DNA of 64,000 bases, taken from NCBI RefSeq assembly GCF_030060925.1, contig NZ_CP045455.1:992001-1056000 (forward strand). The letters are read 5' to 3'. Source of the stretch: Spiroplasma sp. SV19. Its GTDB lineage: Bacteria; Bacillota_I; Bacilli_A; Mycoplasmatales; Mycoplasmataceae. The position numbers were made by a program, and so were the translations under genes. The notes beneath the pieces were generated by a model that saw nothing but the letters and a program-made list of their open reading frames with translations, was not told the origin of the DNA and did not search any database. Within the stretch, counting starts at the first letter, position 1. Each line of letters opens with the position of its first letter. Below are positions 19,950 to 29,743 of the stretch, piece after piece.

Positions 19950-20174
19950 ATGGACTGAAATGAAATAATTACTGTAATTATGAGTTGTATAACTGCACTT
20001 CTTGGTGGGGGTTTTGGTTATCAAGTAAAAAAATCAAATAAAAGACAAATAGAAATTGAGAAAACAAAATCTGAACTTGCAGAATTTAAAAGTATTGTAA
20101 CAAAAGATTTAGCAATTCAAATTGAAAATACAAATAAAAATATTACTGAAATTAAAAAGATGTCAGAATGTTAA
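19950..20174 (+). CDS. Holin-like membrane protein
   Basis: 74 residues with an AGAAAGGG site: MDWNEIITVIMSCITALLGG, one transmembrane helix with a Gly-rich end, then a basic coiled coil (VKKSNKRQIEIEKTKSELAE). Size and layout match small class holins or phage membrane spacers. It overlaps the next gene. Functional assignment is inference; in a wall-less host, lysis needs no endolysin, and none was seen. Confidence 0.5.
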
Positions 20175-20434
20175 TAAAAAGTTCTCTTTCAAATAACAAT
20201 TTAAATAATCAAGGGAATATTGATATAAACATAGGAGGTAAAGAAAATGAAAAGATATTTAAAAAAATATGAGTGTATAGTTTAAACATAACTTATAACT
20301 TAACAGCCGGAATTATAACAAAAATTTTTGTACCAAAAATTGATGCTAAAATTCAAGGTTGATTGTATAAAGCATTTGATTGACTAGATAATGGAAAATT
20401 AGATAATTCTTTTCAAAACGAAGAAAAAGAATAG
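20168..20434 (+). CDS. Small prophage protein, possibly frameshifted at its start
   Basis: 88 codons from an ATG that overlaps the holin stop; the conserved-looking part is YSLNITYNLTAGIITKIF then a tail GWLYKAFDWLDNGKLDNS. A much better start, GGAGGT plus ATG at 20249 (MKRYLKK), is one frame away and would join after a one-base change in the A7 run near 20260-20266. So the present N-terminus may be artificial. Function unknown; position is between holin and portal. Confidence 0.4.
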
Positions 20435-20445
20435 AGGTGTTATAA

Positions 20446-20955
20446 ATGGGAATGTTACCATCAAAAAAGAAATTGGATAAAAAAAAGTACGAGATTGAGA
20501 ATTATTACTTAAATTTAGAAAATACAATTAAGCTTAAAAGGGATGTAGTTTCTCAAAAACATAGACGAATTTTAGAAAAACGTATTTATGAAGATAATGC
20601 AAATTTTCTTAATCCTCGTGAATTAGATATTTACATTTATGATCCCGAAACAAAAGAATTTGTAGATCCTATAAAAATTAAACAGTTTTTAATGAAACGT
20701 GATTTTTTAATGAAAAATTTACACAATGAAAATAAAATAAATGAATTTGGAAAAGGTCCTTATTTTATATTTGCTAATGATAATGAATTAAACTTTATTA
20801 CAGTAGATATTTATAATGATGAATATGACGAATTAGGAAATTTGGTTAAAAGTACATTTAATTATGATCCATATAATAAGGATGATAATAAAGTTATGAT
20901 TACAGAAACAATTAAAATTATTAATAAAAAATGGTGCAAATTACACGAGATTTAA
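20446..20955 (+). CDS. Portal-like protein, N-terminal fragment
   Basis: 169 residues beginning MGMLPSKKKLDKKKYEIENY, weak AGAGGTG site. It reads as the N-terminal part of the portal/connector and includes GKGPYFIFANDNELNFITVD. A one-base shift at the A6 run (about 20925-20930) leads into the 20931 frame; with one extra A removed or added the two give about 420 residues. Frame loss probably inactivates the protein. Confidence 0.55.
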   Translation: MGMLPSKKKLDKKKYEIENYYLNLENTIKLKRDVVSQKHRRILEKRIYEDNANFLNPRELDIYIYDPETKEFVDPIKIKQFLMKRDFLMKNLHNENKINEFGKGPYFIFANDNELNFITVDIYNDEYDELGNLVKSTFNYDPYNKDDNKVMITETIKIINKKWCKLHEI

Positions 20956-21704
20956 ATCTTAATCAAGACGGAAATATTACAGATATGTATAAAGACAATA
21001 ATTTATGAAAAGTTTACACAAATTTAGAAAGAACTCAAAATTTAGAAATTGATTTTATGCCGATTGTTATTATTCCTAATCCCAATTATGAAAAATCTGC
21101 ACGTTATGGTTCTGAATTTGCAAGTATTATGGATATTATTGCTGGGAAAATAATGTTAGACCCGTTATTAAATAGTGGTAAATTTACAATTAATACTAAT
21201 GGAGTGACTGGTGTTGTTGATAATGAAATTAGTAGAATGCTAGCCGCTTTTATTGAAAATGATGTTTTATTGGTTGAGGGAGACCCTGATAGTAATTTTC
21301 AACCTGTAGACTATATTCCAGGTAACTTTAAAGGTGAACAATTAACGAGAATATATGATTGGTTACTGACAAACTACTATAAAATGAACAGACATCATGT
21401 GCCGGCAATTGCTAAGGGAGCCCAACAAACAGAAACGGAAGTTGTAGGGGTTAATATTCAGACAAATGCGGCCTATGAACAAATGATTTACATTAGAGAG
21501 GTTAAATTAACTGAATTTATAGTTAAATTAATAAAATATGATAATGCTATATTAAATTCCAAAACATTTGACTTAAAAGATATAGATAAATTAGTTGTTG
21601 ATGTACGTTTGCCGGTTAATGCAACGTTAGAACGTCAATTAAATAATAAGGAAAACGTGGTTAAGGAACCAAAACAAGAAAATAATGAAAGCGGGGAAGA
21701 ATAA
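20931..21704 (+). CDS. Portal-like protein, C-terminal fragment
   Basis: About 257 residues: MVQITRDLNLNQDGNITDMY, FMPIVIIPNPNYEKSARYGS, then RHHVPAIAKGAQQTETEVVG and a helical part. The PxxxxIPNP segment followed by a helix-rich domain and a TE(T/V)xVxG motif resembles portal proteins of tailed phages, including collar-type connectors. It ends with an acidic tail and its stop overlaps the next ATG by 1 bp. Portal assignment rests on pattern and position beside the large tail gene and is moderately sure. Confidence 0.55.
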
Positions 21705-23743
21705 TGAAACCATCTCAAAAAATGATAAATCAAGAAAAAGCAGAGGAGTTTGATGATAATGAGCCAATTGATTATACAATACCTAATATTCCATTAGATT
21801 TTGCGGAACAGTCACAGCAAAGTAGTCCTGATTTATCAGAATTATATTCGTATGATCGCCTTAGAACCCTTTATATTTATAAAATTAATAATCTTGTTAA
21901 GTCATCTAAGAAACCTGCTTTAAACTATTCCCAAAATAGTTTAAAAATAGGTTTTATTGATAAAGACGATTTTATTAAAATAGATGCTTATGAGATAAGT
22001 GATTTTAACCTAAAATTACAAGTTCAGCAAAATACTACAAATCAAGATAACTCAACAACATACGTTATGATTGATGAAAAAGATATAGTATTCAATGAAA
22101 TTTCTAAAAAAGATAAAGAATTTTTAGAATCATATGACTTAAAATTAATATCTATTAACGAGCCAATTACTGAAGATAATAAAAATAATACTTTTATTAT
22201 TGAAGAATACAATAGGGCATATTCACCTGATGGAATTACAGTTTTTAAAACTACTCATTTAGTTAAAGTCACAGATTTCAAATGAAAAAATCAGAATAGT
22301 ATCCACCTAGTTTTACAAAAATCATTACCTGAAAGTACTATTTTTAAAGGAATTAAAATTAAATCTCCTAAGGGAGCATTATTTGGGAATATAAAATCTT
22401 ATGGTGATATAAATGGTATATATTCTTATCCAAAAACTATTGTTGAAAATATTGATTTATTCCCTTTATTTTCAATGCCTATTGAAACTAATCCAGGTTT
22501 AAGAATTTTACAAAATTGATTTGGTAAAAGTTTTTTACCATGAAATATTGCAAAAAATTATGTTAAAGAAAAAGATATTTTAGAATTATTAAGTATAAAG
22601 GATGATGAACCATCTCCAAGACAACAAACTTTTAAAAATGCAAGAGTTATAAAAGGGCGAGTTGGATTCTCTATAACAAATACTAATGTTCCTCCAAATT
22701 GGCCATTAAAAGTTCAAGAATTGCCTAATGATAAAAATGTGGAAAAAATAATTGAGGGAGGAGTTATGGGAGTTTATCAAGCCGGGTGATTAGCAACGGC
22801 TGGAACAAATGACTATGGGGATATAGTCCTTGAATTTGAAGATGCTCCAATTGAGGGAAAATTAAAAGATGTAATGTTAAATTATCTAACATATCGCTAT
22901 AATTATGACCGAAAATTTCCTGGAGCAGAGTATGATGAAAAGGGGAATCCTGTAAATGATTCTGCAAAATTGAGACAAAAATTTGAAGGACAAAAGCCGG
23001 AAGATGTAATAGATGGATTATTTGAAGAATGAAAATTTAATAATCCTACATATTTAATGGAACAAGCAGTTCAAAATTTTAAACAAATAATATATATGCT
23101 TTCTAATTATTCATATACTAGATTAGCGGTTAATAAGGGATACAATGATGATTATAAAATATTGTTACCTTATTATTTTGAATTAATATCAAAACCAGTT
23201 CAAAAAGAACAAGGATATTGAGAATTTACAGATTGTATTGTAAAGTTAAATTCTTTATATTTTGATTTTACAAATCTTAATAAAGTAATATGTATAAATA
23301 AAGACATTTCAGCAAATAAATTATATAAATTAGAAGCAAATTATTATAATTGGTTATCAATTACTAATGAATTAGAATCAAATAAGATACCATCATTAAT
23401 TCCTGGTGAAATAAAATTAGATGATGGTGAATATGGAAAATATCTAGTATCGTTATTAACAACTAATGTTAATAAATGTCTTGAATTATTTTCTAATAAT
23501 GACAGTAATATATTTTCTAGAATAGAAATGGTAAAATTATTATCAGAATTAAATAGTACTGATTTTAAACTCTTATTTGATGATGAACTAAAAGTACTTA
23601 CTCAAATACAAATAACCGGAATATGAACAGAGGGTAAATATGATATTACTATTCTTACAGAAGATATGGAAATAGAAGTATTTGATATAAAACTATTTGA
23701 TAAGATGAATGAGTCTTTATCATTAATTAGTTTAGAAATATAA
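21704..23743 (+). CDS. Large prophage tail/virion protein
   Basis: 679 residues, full length and free of frameshifts, with many UGA Trp codons. It begins MKPSQKMINQEKAEEFDDNE (acidic, disordered), then a beta-rich body (FKTTHLVKVTDFKWKN, RVIKGRVGFSITNTNVPPNW) and a C-terminal mixed domain. Its ATG overlaps the portal stop, so the two are coupled. A tail tube/knob or tail-associated role fits position and size, but I do not recognise the family. A bidirectional terminator follows at once. Confidence 0.6.
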
Positions 23744-23775
23744 AAGAAGTTAATGTTAATTAACTTCTTTTTTTG
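23744..23775. terminator. Bidirectional terminator between convergent prophage genes
   Basis: AAGAAGTTAAT and ATTAACTTCTT pair around a short loop, with T-rich flank on the plus side and A-rich flank on the other. It overlaps the last codons of both convergent genes. Confidence 0.8.
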
Positions 23776-24200
23776 TATTTTTTAAATAAATAATAACCTG
23801 TAATTGATGCGCTTATTCCCGCAATTATAGGTGTGAATATTACAGAAAATATAACGCCTGGACGTACTAATTTATACATTTTCATCATTTTATCTCATTT
23901 TAAATTATCTTCATTAGTTGGGTTAGGCATATATATATCTTTTAACTTTTCAAGACCATACAAATCATTATCTCAGTCTTTTGATAATATTCATCCTACG
24001 CCTGTTTTATTATATATAACTCTTGCAACTTCACTTTTTGTTACATCAAATCCATTTCATTTAGATCATACAACTTCGTTAGTAGGTGTCTTTCCAGTAT
24101 AAATGTCAGCACTAACACTAAGAAGGCTAAGACCAATTATCATAAATACTATTGTAGATATCCATAGTCCTATTGTGGTTCATAAAGTCTTCTTCTTCAT
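23760..24200 (-). CDS. Two-helix prophage membrane protein
   Basis: 146 residues on the minus strand: MKKKTLWTTIGLWISTIVFM begins a first membrane helix, a 70-residue soluble loop follows (TNEVVWSKWNGFDVTKSEVA), and a second helix (VIFSVIFTPIIAGISASITG) ends in KKYKKRS. Both ends are basic. Several Trp codons are UGA. It lies downstream of the structured minus-strand element at 24235-24399. Function unknown; an immunity, superinfection-exclusion or holin-partner role is possible but untested. Confidence 0.65.
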
Positions 24201-24234
24201 TATTATTGTCTCACTTTCACATAATAGTAGGCGG

Positions 24235-24399
24235 TGGGCTCGCAAAATTCCGAAAATTTGAAAAAAATTTTTGGCGCCCCTTTTCAACTTTCTTGGGAAA
24301 ACCTCCAAACGTTTAGTGAGGAGGTTTGTAAGGGTTCCCAATTATGTTTGAAAGAATTCCAAAATCTTTTTTTAAATGTTTGGAATTTTTGCTCGCCCA
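24235..24399 (-). ncRNA. Candidate structured RNA, closed by a stem with tandem G-A pairs
   Basis: The outer stem pairs 24235-24251 with 24382-24399. Read on the minus strand its arms are TGGGCGAGCAAAAATTCC and GGAATTTTGCGAGCCCA, so the only internal mismatch is CGAG opposite CGAG, a classic tandem sheared G-A motif; on the plus strand it would be an unpaired TC/TC. Inside lies a nested stem: TTGGGAA/TTCCCAA (24293-24299, 24335-24341) around AAACCTCC/GGAGGTTT (24299-24306, 24320-24327). A competing stem AATTCCAAA/TTTGGAATT (24355-24363, 24379-24387) would use the outer 3' arm. The segment is clearly more GC-rich than its surroundings. No known family recognised. Confidence 0.45.
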
Positions 24400-24550
24400 G
24401 AATTTTTATTTCTTTATAATTACATCGATCATTTTACCATGTATATTTTAAAATTACAATTTATGCAAAAATTTAAATTTTTATTGTGTATTTTTATTTT
24501 TTAGTTTAAAATTAAACAATAAGTAATATATAAGTAAGGGGTTTAAACAA

Positions 24551-25480
24551 ATGAGTTCATTAAAATATGTTAATGGTAAAGAAACAAAAATTAATCAAAA
24601 TAATGAATTAGATCAGTACTTTACAAAACATTCTATAGCAGAAGAATTGTTTAATATTACAATTGATGAGATTAAAAAATATGAAAAAAATATTAATAAT
24701 TATGTTTGATTAGAACCAAGTGTTGGTCAAGGATGTTTTTTTGACTTATTACCAGAAAATAGAAAAATTGGTATTGATATAGATCCAAAAAGAAAGGATG
24801 TTATAAAATCAGATTATTTAAAATATAATTTACCTAAAGATTCAAAAATAATAGTAATTGGAAATCCTCCTTTTGGAAATAGGGGGGTTATGGCATTAGA
24901 ATTTATTAATCATTCTTTTCCTGCTGATTATATATGTTTTATTTTACCAATGTTTTTTTCAAGTGTAGGGAAAGGTTCTATAAAGTATAGAGTAAAAAAA
25001 TATAATTTAATTTATCAAAAAGAATTAGGGCGAAATGCATTTTATTTAAATAATGGTAAAGAGGTTGATATTAAATGTGTTTTTCAAATATGAAGTAAAA
25101 ATAATTTTGTTAAAAATAATGAATTTAGTTGATATAATTTAAAAAATCAAAATCCTTTTAAAGATATTTTAGAGCTATATACAGTTAGTTTAGCTAAAAA
25201 TAGAGAATGTGGAAAAAAGTGAATTTTTGATGAAAAAGCTGATTTTTATATTAGCTCAACATATTTTAAAAAAAATGAAGTAGTTAAGTCATTTGATGAA
25301 GTTAAATATAAAAGTGGTATTGCAATTAAATATGTTACCAAGAATAAAAATATTATTAAAAAATTAGATAAGATTTTTGTTAATGTAGATTGAAATAAGT
25401 ATAGTAGTAAAGCAACAAATTCTTGTCGTCATATTGGGAAATCACATATATATGAATTATTAAAAGATAATAATTTTTAA
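24551..25480 (+). CDS. Type II-like N6-adenine DNA methyltransferase (gamma class)
   Basis: 309 residues that transfer methyl from AdoMet to adenine. An N-terminal DQYFTKHSIA, motif I EPSVGQG (55-61) and motif IV NPPF (105-108) occur in gamma-class order. The ATG follows AAGGGG. A probable restriction endonuclease starts 29 nt downstream, so this looks like a complete modification-restriction pair carried inside the prophage. Recognition sequence cannot be read from the protein. It is intact, unlike the methyltransferase at 11132. Confidence 0.85.
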
Positions 25481-25509
25481 AATTAATTAAAGGTAAAGGG
25501 CAAATAATA

Positions 25510-26082
25510 ATGGAAAGAAATAAATTTTATAGTCTTATGGATGAATTAATAACTAATAAACATAATGAACTTTTACCAAAAAAAACAGGAAGATTTGCTA
25601 AAGCATGAGATTTTGAAGGAAATGCAGTTGGCCAAATAGGAGAAGAATTTGTTAAACGCATTTTTCAAGATAATGATGCTTTAGTGGAAGAAAACAACAA
25701 AACTATTCATAATGAGTTTGATATTTTATATCAAGGAAATAAAATTGAAATAAAAACCGCAAAAATAGGTAGAAATAAAAGTAGCAATGGAACTTTTCAA
25801 TTTAATGGAATTAATCCAAAATATAATTATGCAATGATAATTTTAATTGGAATTGAATCTGATGTTGTAAAATATAGAATCATTCCTAAAAAAGATATAA
25901 ATTATATTCATAATGATAGACAATATAAAGTAAAATACAATGTTAATGGTGTTGAGAAAACAAAAGCATTAGTTTCTATGAATCCGGGGAATGAAGTTAA
26001 TAAAAAATTAACACTTTCTAGTAAAGAATTATATGATGATATAGAAAATTTATTTATAAATATTAATAATTTATTAAAATAA
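25510..26082 (+). CDS. Probable type II restriction endonuclease (PD-(D/E)XK)
   Basis: 190 residues directly after the methyltransferase. The nuclease core is visible as GQIGEEFVKRIF (Glu45/46), then NEFDILYQGNKIEIKTAK with Asp71, Glu80 and Lys82, the D...ExK signature. The family is otherwise not recognised. Position next to an intact methyltransferase supports the partner role. Its end overlaps the convergent terminase gene by 9 bp. The ribosome site (AAAGGG) is 11 nt away, weaker than for the methylase, which would favour methylation first. Confidence 0.7.
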
Positions 26083-27792
26083 TTTATATCTATATGGATA
26101 AGAACCATAAAATAACGCATCATAAGGGTCTTGATACATTTTTGGATCAGGTATATTTGTATTATTATCGCCAAATTTTAATTCGCTTAAACACTGATCT
26201 AAATGTGGCAGAGATTCTAAATTACCATATACTTTATTTTGAGAAAACATTTTTCTTAACCAGGTAACCCTATTATTAAGTCCTGCATCTTTATTTAAAG
26301 TACTTTTATGTTTAATTGCCTTAAACATTTTTATTTTATATCCTATATATTTATAGAGTTCAGACTGCAGTGTTTGCATAAAATCATGTCCATTGATATC
26401 ATAGTGAAAAGTAGAATCTTCAAAGCCATCAAATTTATCAAAACAGTCGATGATTCATTGTCCGAAATATTCAATTGTTGTTGATAAATTAATTCTATTT
26501 TCAGGTGTCTCAACTTTTTCTTCTATTAAATATTTATTGTATGTTCCATCCTCATTTAATTGATATCCTGATAATAAAAATACAGTGTCATCTTCGCTAC
26601 CATTTGCATAGTCAATTCCGATTGAATAAAAATTAAATTCATATTGTTTGGTTTCTGTATTATAAAAGTTTTCTAAGTCAAACTCTTTAATATATTTTCT
26701 ATAATTTCTTAAAACATAAATGCTTGGATCACTATCGTTATATTCAAAACCATAATACTCAAGTTCATAAAGATCAGGTCTTTCTTCCTTATTTGCAAGT
26801 ACTAATTTTTTTGTAATTTGAGGTATGCTATTTCAAACGGCACCCATAGTTAAACGCAAATTAAAAATCCCTAGTCCATTAAAAGCTTGTTTGTTTTCAG
26901 AATAAATTTGGTTTTTATCTTTTAGGATCTTTTTAATACGATCATTTAGCGGAAGAAAGGGAGTTACAAATTTTTTATAAAATATGTGGTATTTGTCAAA
27001 TGGGTTAAAAGTAAATTCATTAGAATATGTTTTATGAAAATATGTGGTAACAGTTACATATTCTTGTTTTATAAAATCTCATTCTTTAAAAGTTCATTCT
27101 CATTCTTTAATTGGAATAGGGGAATCAAGATCATATTGTTCTACACCATTTTCATCAATATATTTTTCATACGAAACTTTTAGACTCTTTGATCTAAACA
27201 TTGAAATTCGTAAGTTATTATAACGTTTGTCTAGTTCTTTATCTGTTAAAATTTCTTTTTCTTCGGCATGGATCATTTCATCAGTTCATGCAGATAAAAT
27301 CCCGGTTCCTTTTCCTACTTTTCCCATAATTTTATTACCATTTGCATAGCCGGCAAATGCTATTCTTACACCACTAGGAAATATAATTTCGCCACCTTCT
27401 TTTAAATTTTTGGGTCACTCAATACCGTTTTCATTATCGGGTCCTAAATCAATGCCATATTTATCATATAAAAAATTACATACATTTATAGCGTCACCGA
27501 ATGTTGTATCGTCATGAGTGTTTGCATATCTTCTTAAAATATTAGATGATGTATCAAAAAAGTTACATCCTAAAAAGAATTTATAGCCTATATGAACTCA
27601 TGTTTTATGTGTTCCACGCCCTGCAGAGACAAATTTAAAAAAGCAAGAAGATGTAAAATATCTAGCATATACATCAGGTACAAAATCCTTAAATACTTCT
27701 CAATCAAATCCAAAATTATAGTCGCTAAAATTTAAATCATATTTCTCATTTAAATGATAATAACTGGTAGTCTTTTTTTTATTATATGTCAT
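26074..27792 (-). CDS. Phage terminase large subunit
   Basis: 572 residues on the minus strand. The N-terminal ATPase has a P-loop SAGRGTHKT (56-64) and a Walker-B-like ILSAWTDE (Asp171, Glu172). The C-terminal nuclease shows IGIDYANG with Asp394 and a late DPYDALFYG. Together these mark the DNA-packaging motor that cuts and pumps phage DNA into the portal. The start follows AAGGAGG at about 7 nt. Seven or more UGA codons are Trp. It runs opposite to the other structural genes and has no recognisable small subunit beside it. Intact. Confidence 0.85.
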
Positions 27793-27829
27793 TTTTTCCT
27801 CCTTAAACATAGAGTTATAATTATTAATA

Positions 27830-27849
27830 GTTAATATTAATATATTAAC
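27830..27849. repeat. Palindrome between terminase and transposase
   Basis: GTTAATAT and ATATTAAC flank TAAT, a perfect 20-bp dyad midway between the divergent terminase and the ISLre2 gene. It may be an operator or part of the element edge. Confidence 0.4.
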
Positions 27850-27873
27850 TCCTGATTTAGAGGTGTGATTATT

Positions 27874-29071
27874 TTGTTAGAAAAAAGAACTGATTTTATT
27901 AGTTTATTTTTTGCTAAAAAGTATGAAGAAAGTAAGATTCTATTTACAGAAAATATTAAAAATATAGATGATGAAATATTTTCAAAAAAAGAATATAAGA
28001 AAAATGGGTGATTTGTTAAAGAAAAGAGAACTAGAAGAATTGTGGATGAATGAGGCGAATTAATTTATACCCGAAGAATTTACCGTAGATGAAATAAAGA
28101 AAATGAAATATGAGAAAATAAATCCTTTGTAGATGAAAAAATAGGGGTTTTAAAAAGGAAAAAAATAACATTAAACTTAGAATTAAAGATATTAGAATTA
28201 TCAGAGGGGAAAAGACAAAAGGATATTTTGCATTGTTTCCCTTATATTAACTTAACTAGAATGACAATTTCAAATATTATTAGAAAATATGACATTGAAT
28301 ATTTTAGTAGTCAATTATTAAATAACTTTGAAAAAGTAAATTTAAAAATGATTTATATATTTATATTTTTATGGACGAAGGTTTTGTTACTTTACGAGAA
28401 GGTAAAAATATTAAAAATTCAGATGTAGAATAACAACATTTAATACTGGATTTAATTTTAAAGAATGTAAATATAATAGAAAAGTCTTAGCAAATAAAAG
28501 AGGTTTTGTTATATTGAAAGAACAAAAAACGGGTGAAATTAATACACAAGATTATGTTCAACGAATATTAATAGAATTAGAAAAGTATTATATTTTACCT
28601 GAAAAAATTAAGTTTATTGTTGGTGGTGATGGAGATACTTGAATTATGGAAACGGCATCTTTCTTGGAAACAACTTATGTTTTAGATAGATTCCATTTTG
28701 CCAAGGAATTAAAAAATTCCTTTTTAAAAGGACGAAAAACTCAACCTAAAATAGAGTTATATAATAAGTGTTATAACTTATTTATACAGGGTAAATGTGA
28801 TCAGTTATTAGAAATTGCAAAAATTTTTAAGAAAACAGATTTAGCAAGATATATTAGAAATCATCGGCAGGGAATCCAAAATCAAAAATTAGAATATAAT
28901 ATTGGAGTTTCGGCCGAAAGTGATATATCTTGATTTATTAAGTCAACTTTGGGATATGGGGCAAAAGCCTATGCTTATAAAACATATAAAAACTTATTAT
29001 ACTTAAAATTAGCAAAAATGAATAAAATTAATGTATTATCAAGTATTAAAAAATTTTACAATTTTGGATAA
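27874..29071 (+). pseudogene. Frameshifted ISLre2-family (Mbov_0401-like) transposase
   Basis: From a TTG at 27874 with an AGAGG site the frame encodes an N-terminal basic domain (RRIYRRWNKENEIWENKSFV), then a helix-turn-helix-like LSEGKRQKDILHCFPYINLT. A shift near 28355 is needed to read FMDEGFVTLREGKN, another near 28430 to read RITTFNTGFNFKECK. The rest has GDGDTWIMETASFL and LDRFHFAKELKNSF, hallmark segments of ISLre2/UPF0236 transposases annotated in mollicutes as Mbov_0401-like. It ends FYNFG at TAA 29071. With two shifts it is probably inactive. Terminal repeats were not defined. Confidence 0.8.
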
Positions 29072-29226
29072 TTTAAACAAAATAAGTTAGAAATTTATTA
29101 TTTTTTGTCGTGTTAGTAAAAAATGTGTTAATATAATCTTAACAAATAAAGAGGGGTTGTTTCGTTTGGGAACAATAGTTTAATCCTTGTAAGAAAAAAC
29201 CCGTATTCAATTTATTCATCCGTTAA

Positions 29227-29265
29227 AACAGCATAATTGCAAATTAGGCTGTTAAGTTTTATAAT
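29227..29265 (+). promoter_or_regulatory. Promoter with palindromic operator of the HxlR-type gene
   Basis: TTGCAA (29237-29242), a 17-nt spacer and TATAAT (29260-29265). Centred on the -35 box is a dyad: AACAGC (29227-29232) and TAATT (29234-29238) mirrored by AATTA (29242-29246) and GCTGTT (29248-29253). This is a fitting operator for autoregulation. Confidence 0.75.
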
Positions 29266-29292
29266 ATAAATAGTGAAAAGTGGGGAGATATT

Positions 29293-29670
29293 ATGAAACA
29301 GTGCGTAATTGAAAATAAAATTTGTTGTGGTTCTAATTGTCGTTGTGAGAGTAGTTGTTGTGATCACAATGTGGCAACAATTATCAGTTTTGTTAAAATT
29401 ATTTCGCAAAAATGGTCGTTAAAAATAATTAATATTTTAAACGAACAAGAATGTGGTTTTAATGAATTACATCATCATTTAAAAGAATGTACTAGAAAAG
29501 TGCTGGTAGAAACACTTAATAACCTCATTGAAAAAAATATTATTGAGAAAAAGGTTTATCGCAAAAACAATGTGGTATATTCTTCTTATTGTTTAACAAA
29601 TATTGGGTTTGAATTAGTTAGAGTGCTTTATCAAATTAAACGATTTAGTTGTGCTTATCTTGCCGATTAA
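29293..29670 (+). CDS. HxlR-type winged-helix regulator with Cys-rich N-terminus
   Basis: 125 residues. The first 23 contain eight cysteines (MKQCVIENKICCGSNCRCES then SCC), an unusual extension that could bind a metal or sense thiol oxidation. The rest is a HxlR winged helix: SQKWSLKIINILNE, FNELHHHLKECTRKVLVETL, LIEKNIIEKKVYR, YCLTNIGFELVRVL. The start follows GGGGAG at about 7 nt. It has its own operator-like dyad, and a second dyad overlaps the promoter of the permease gene 74 nt downstream, so that permease is a likely target. Confidence 0.85.
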   Translation: MKQCVIENKICCGSNCRCESSCCDHNVATIISFVKIISQKWSLKIINILNEQECGFNELHHHLKECTRKVLVETLNNLIEKNIIEKKVYRKNNVVYSSYCLTNIGFELVRVLYQIKRFSCAYLAD

Positions 29671-29678
29671 AGATTTAG

Positions 29679-29715
29679 AATATTTTTGCAAAATATTTTA
29701 TTTTTCTTATATAAT
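29679..29715 (+). promoter_or_regulatory. Promoter of the FtsX-type permease with dyad over the -35 box
   Basis: TTGCAA (29686-29691), an 18-nt spacer, TATAAT (29710-29715). AATATTTT (29679-29686) and AAAATATT (29690-29697) form a dyad centred on the -35 box, the same geometry as at 29227. Confidence 0.6.
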
Positions 29716-29743
29716 AAATTTAATGTATATTTAGAATGGATGG

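Larger units (their letters stand above)
10163..27863. mobile_element. Prophage, tailed-phage-like, probably defective
   Basis: This block lies between host genes and contains terminase, portal, probable major capsid, scaffold-like, tail fibre, large tail and holin-like genes, plus resolvase, methyltransferases and restriction genes. Most genes are on the plus strand; the terminase, one membrane gene and the candidate RNA are on the minus strand. I found no integrase, recombinase, repressor or DNA polymerase that I could recognise. Several genes are frameshifted, so a full lytic cycle is unlikely. The borders are approximate: left after the 10125 hairpin, right near the ISLre2 copy. Confidence 0.8.
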
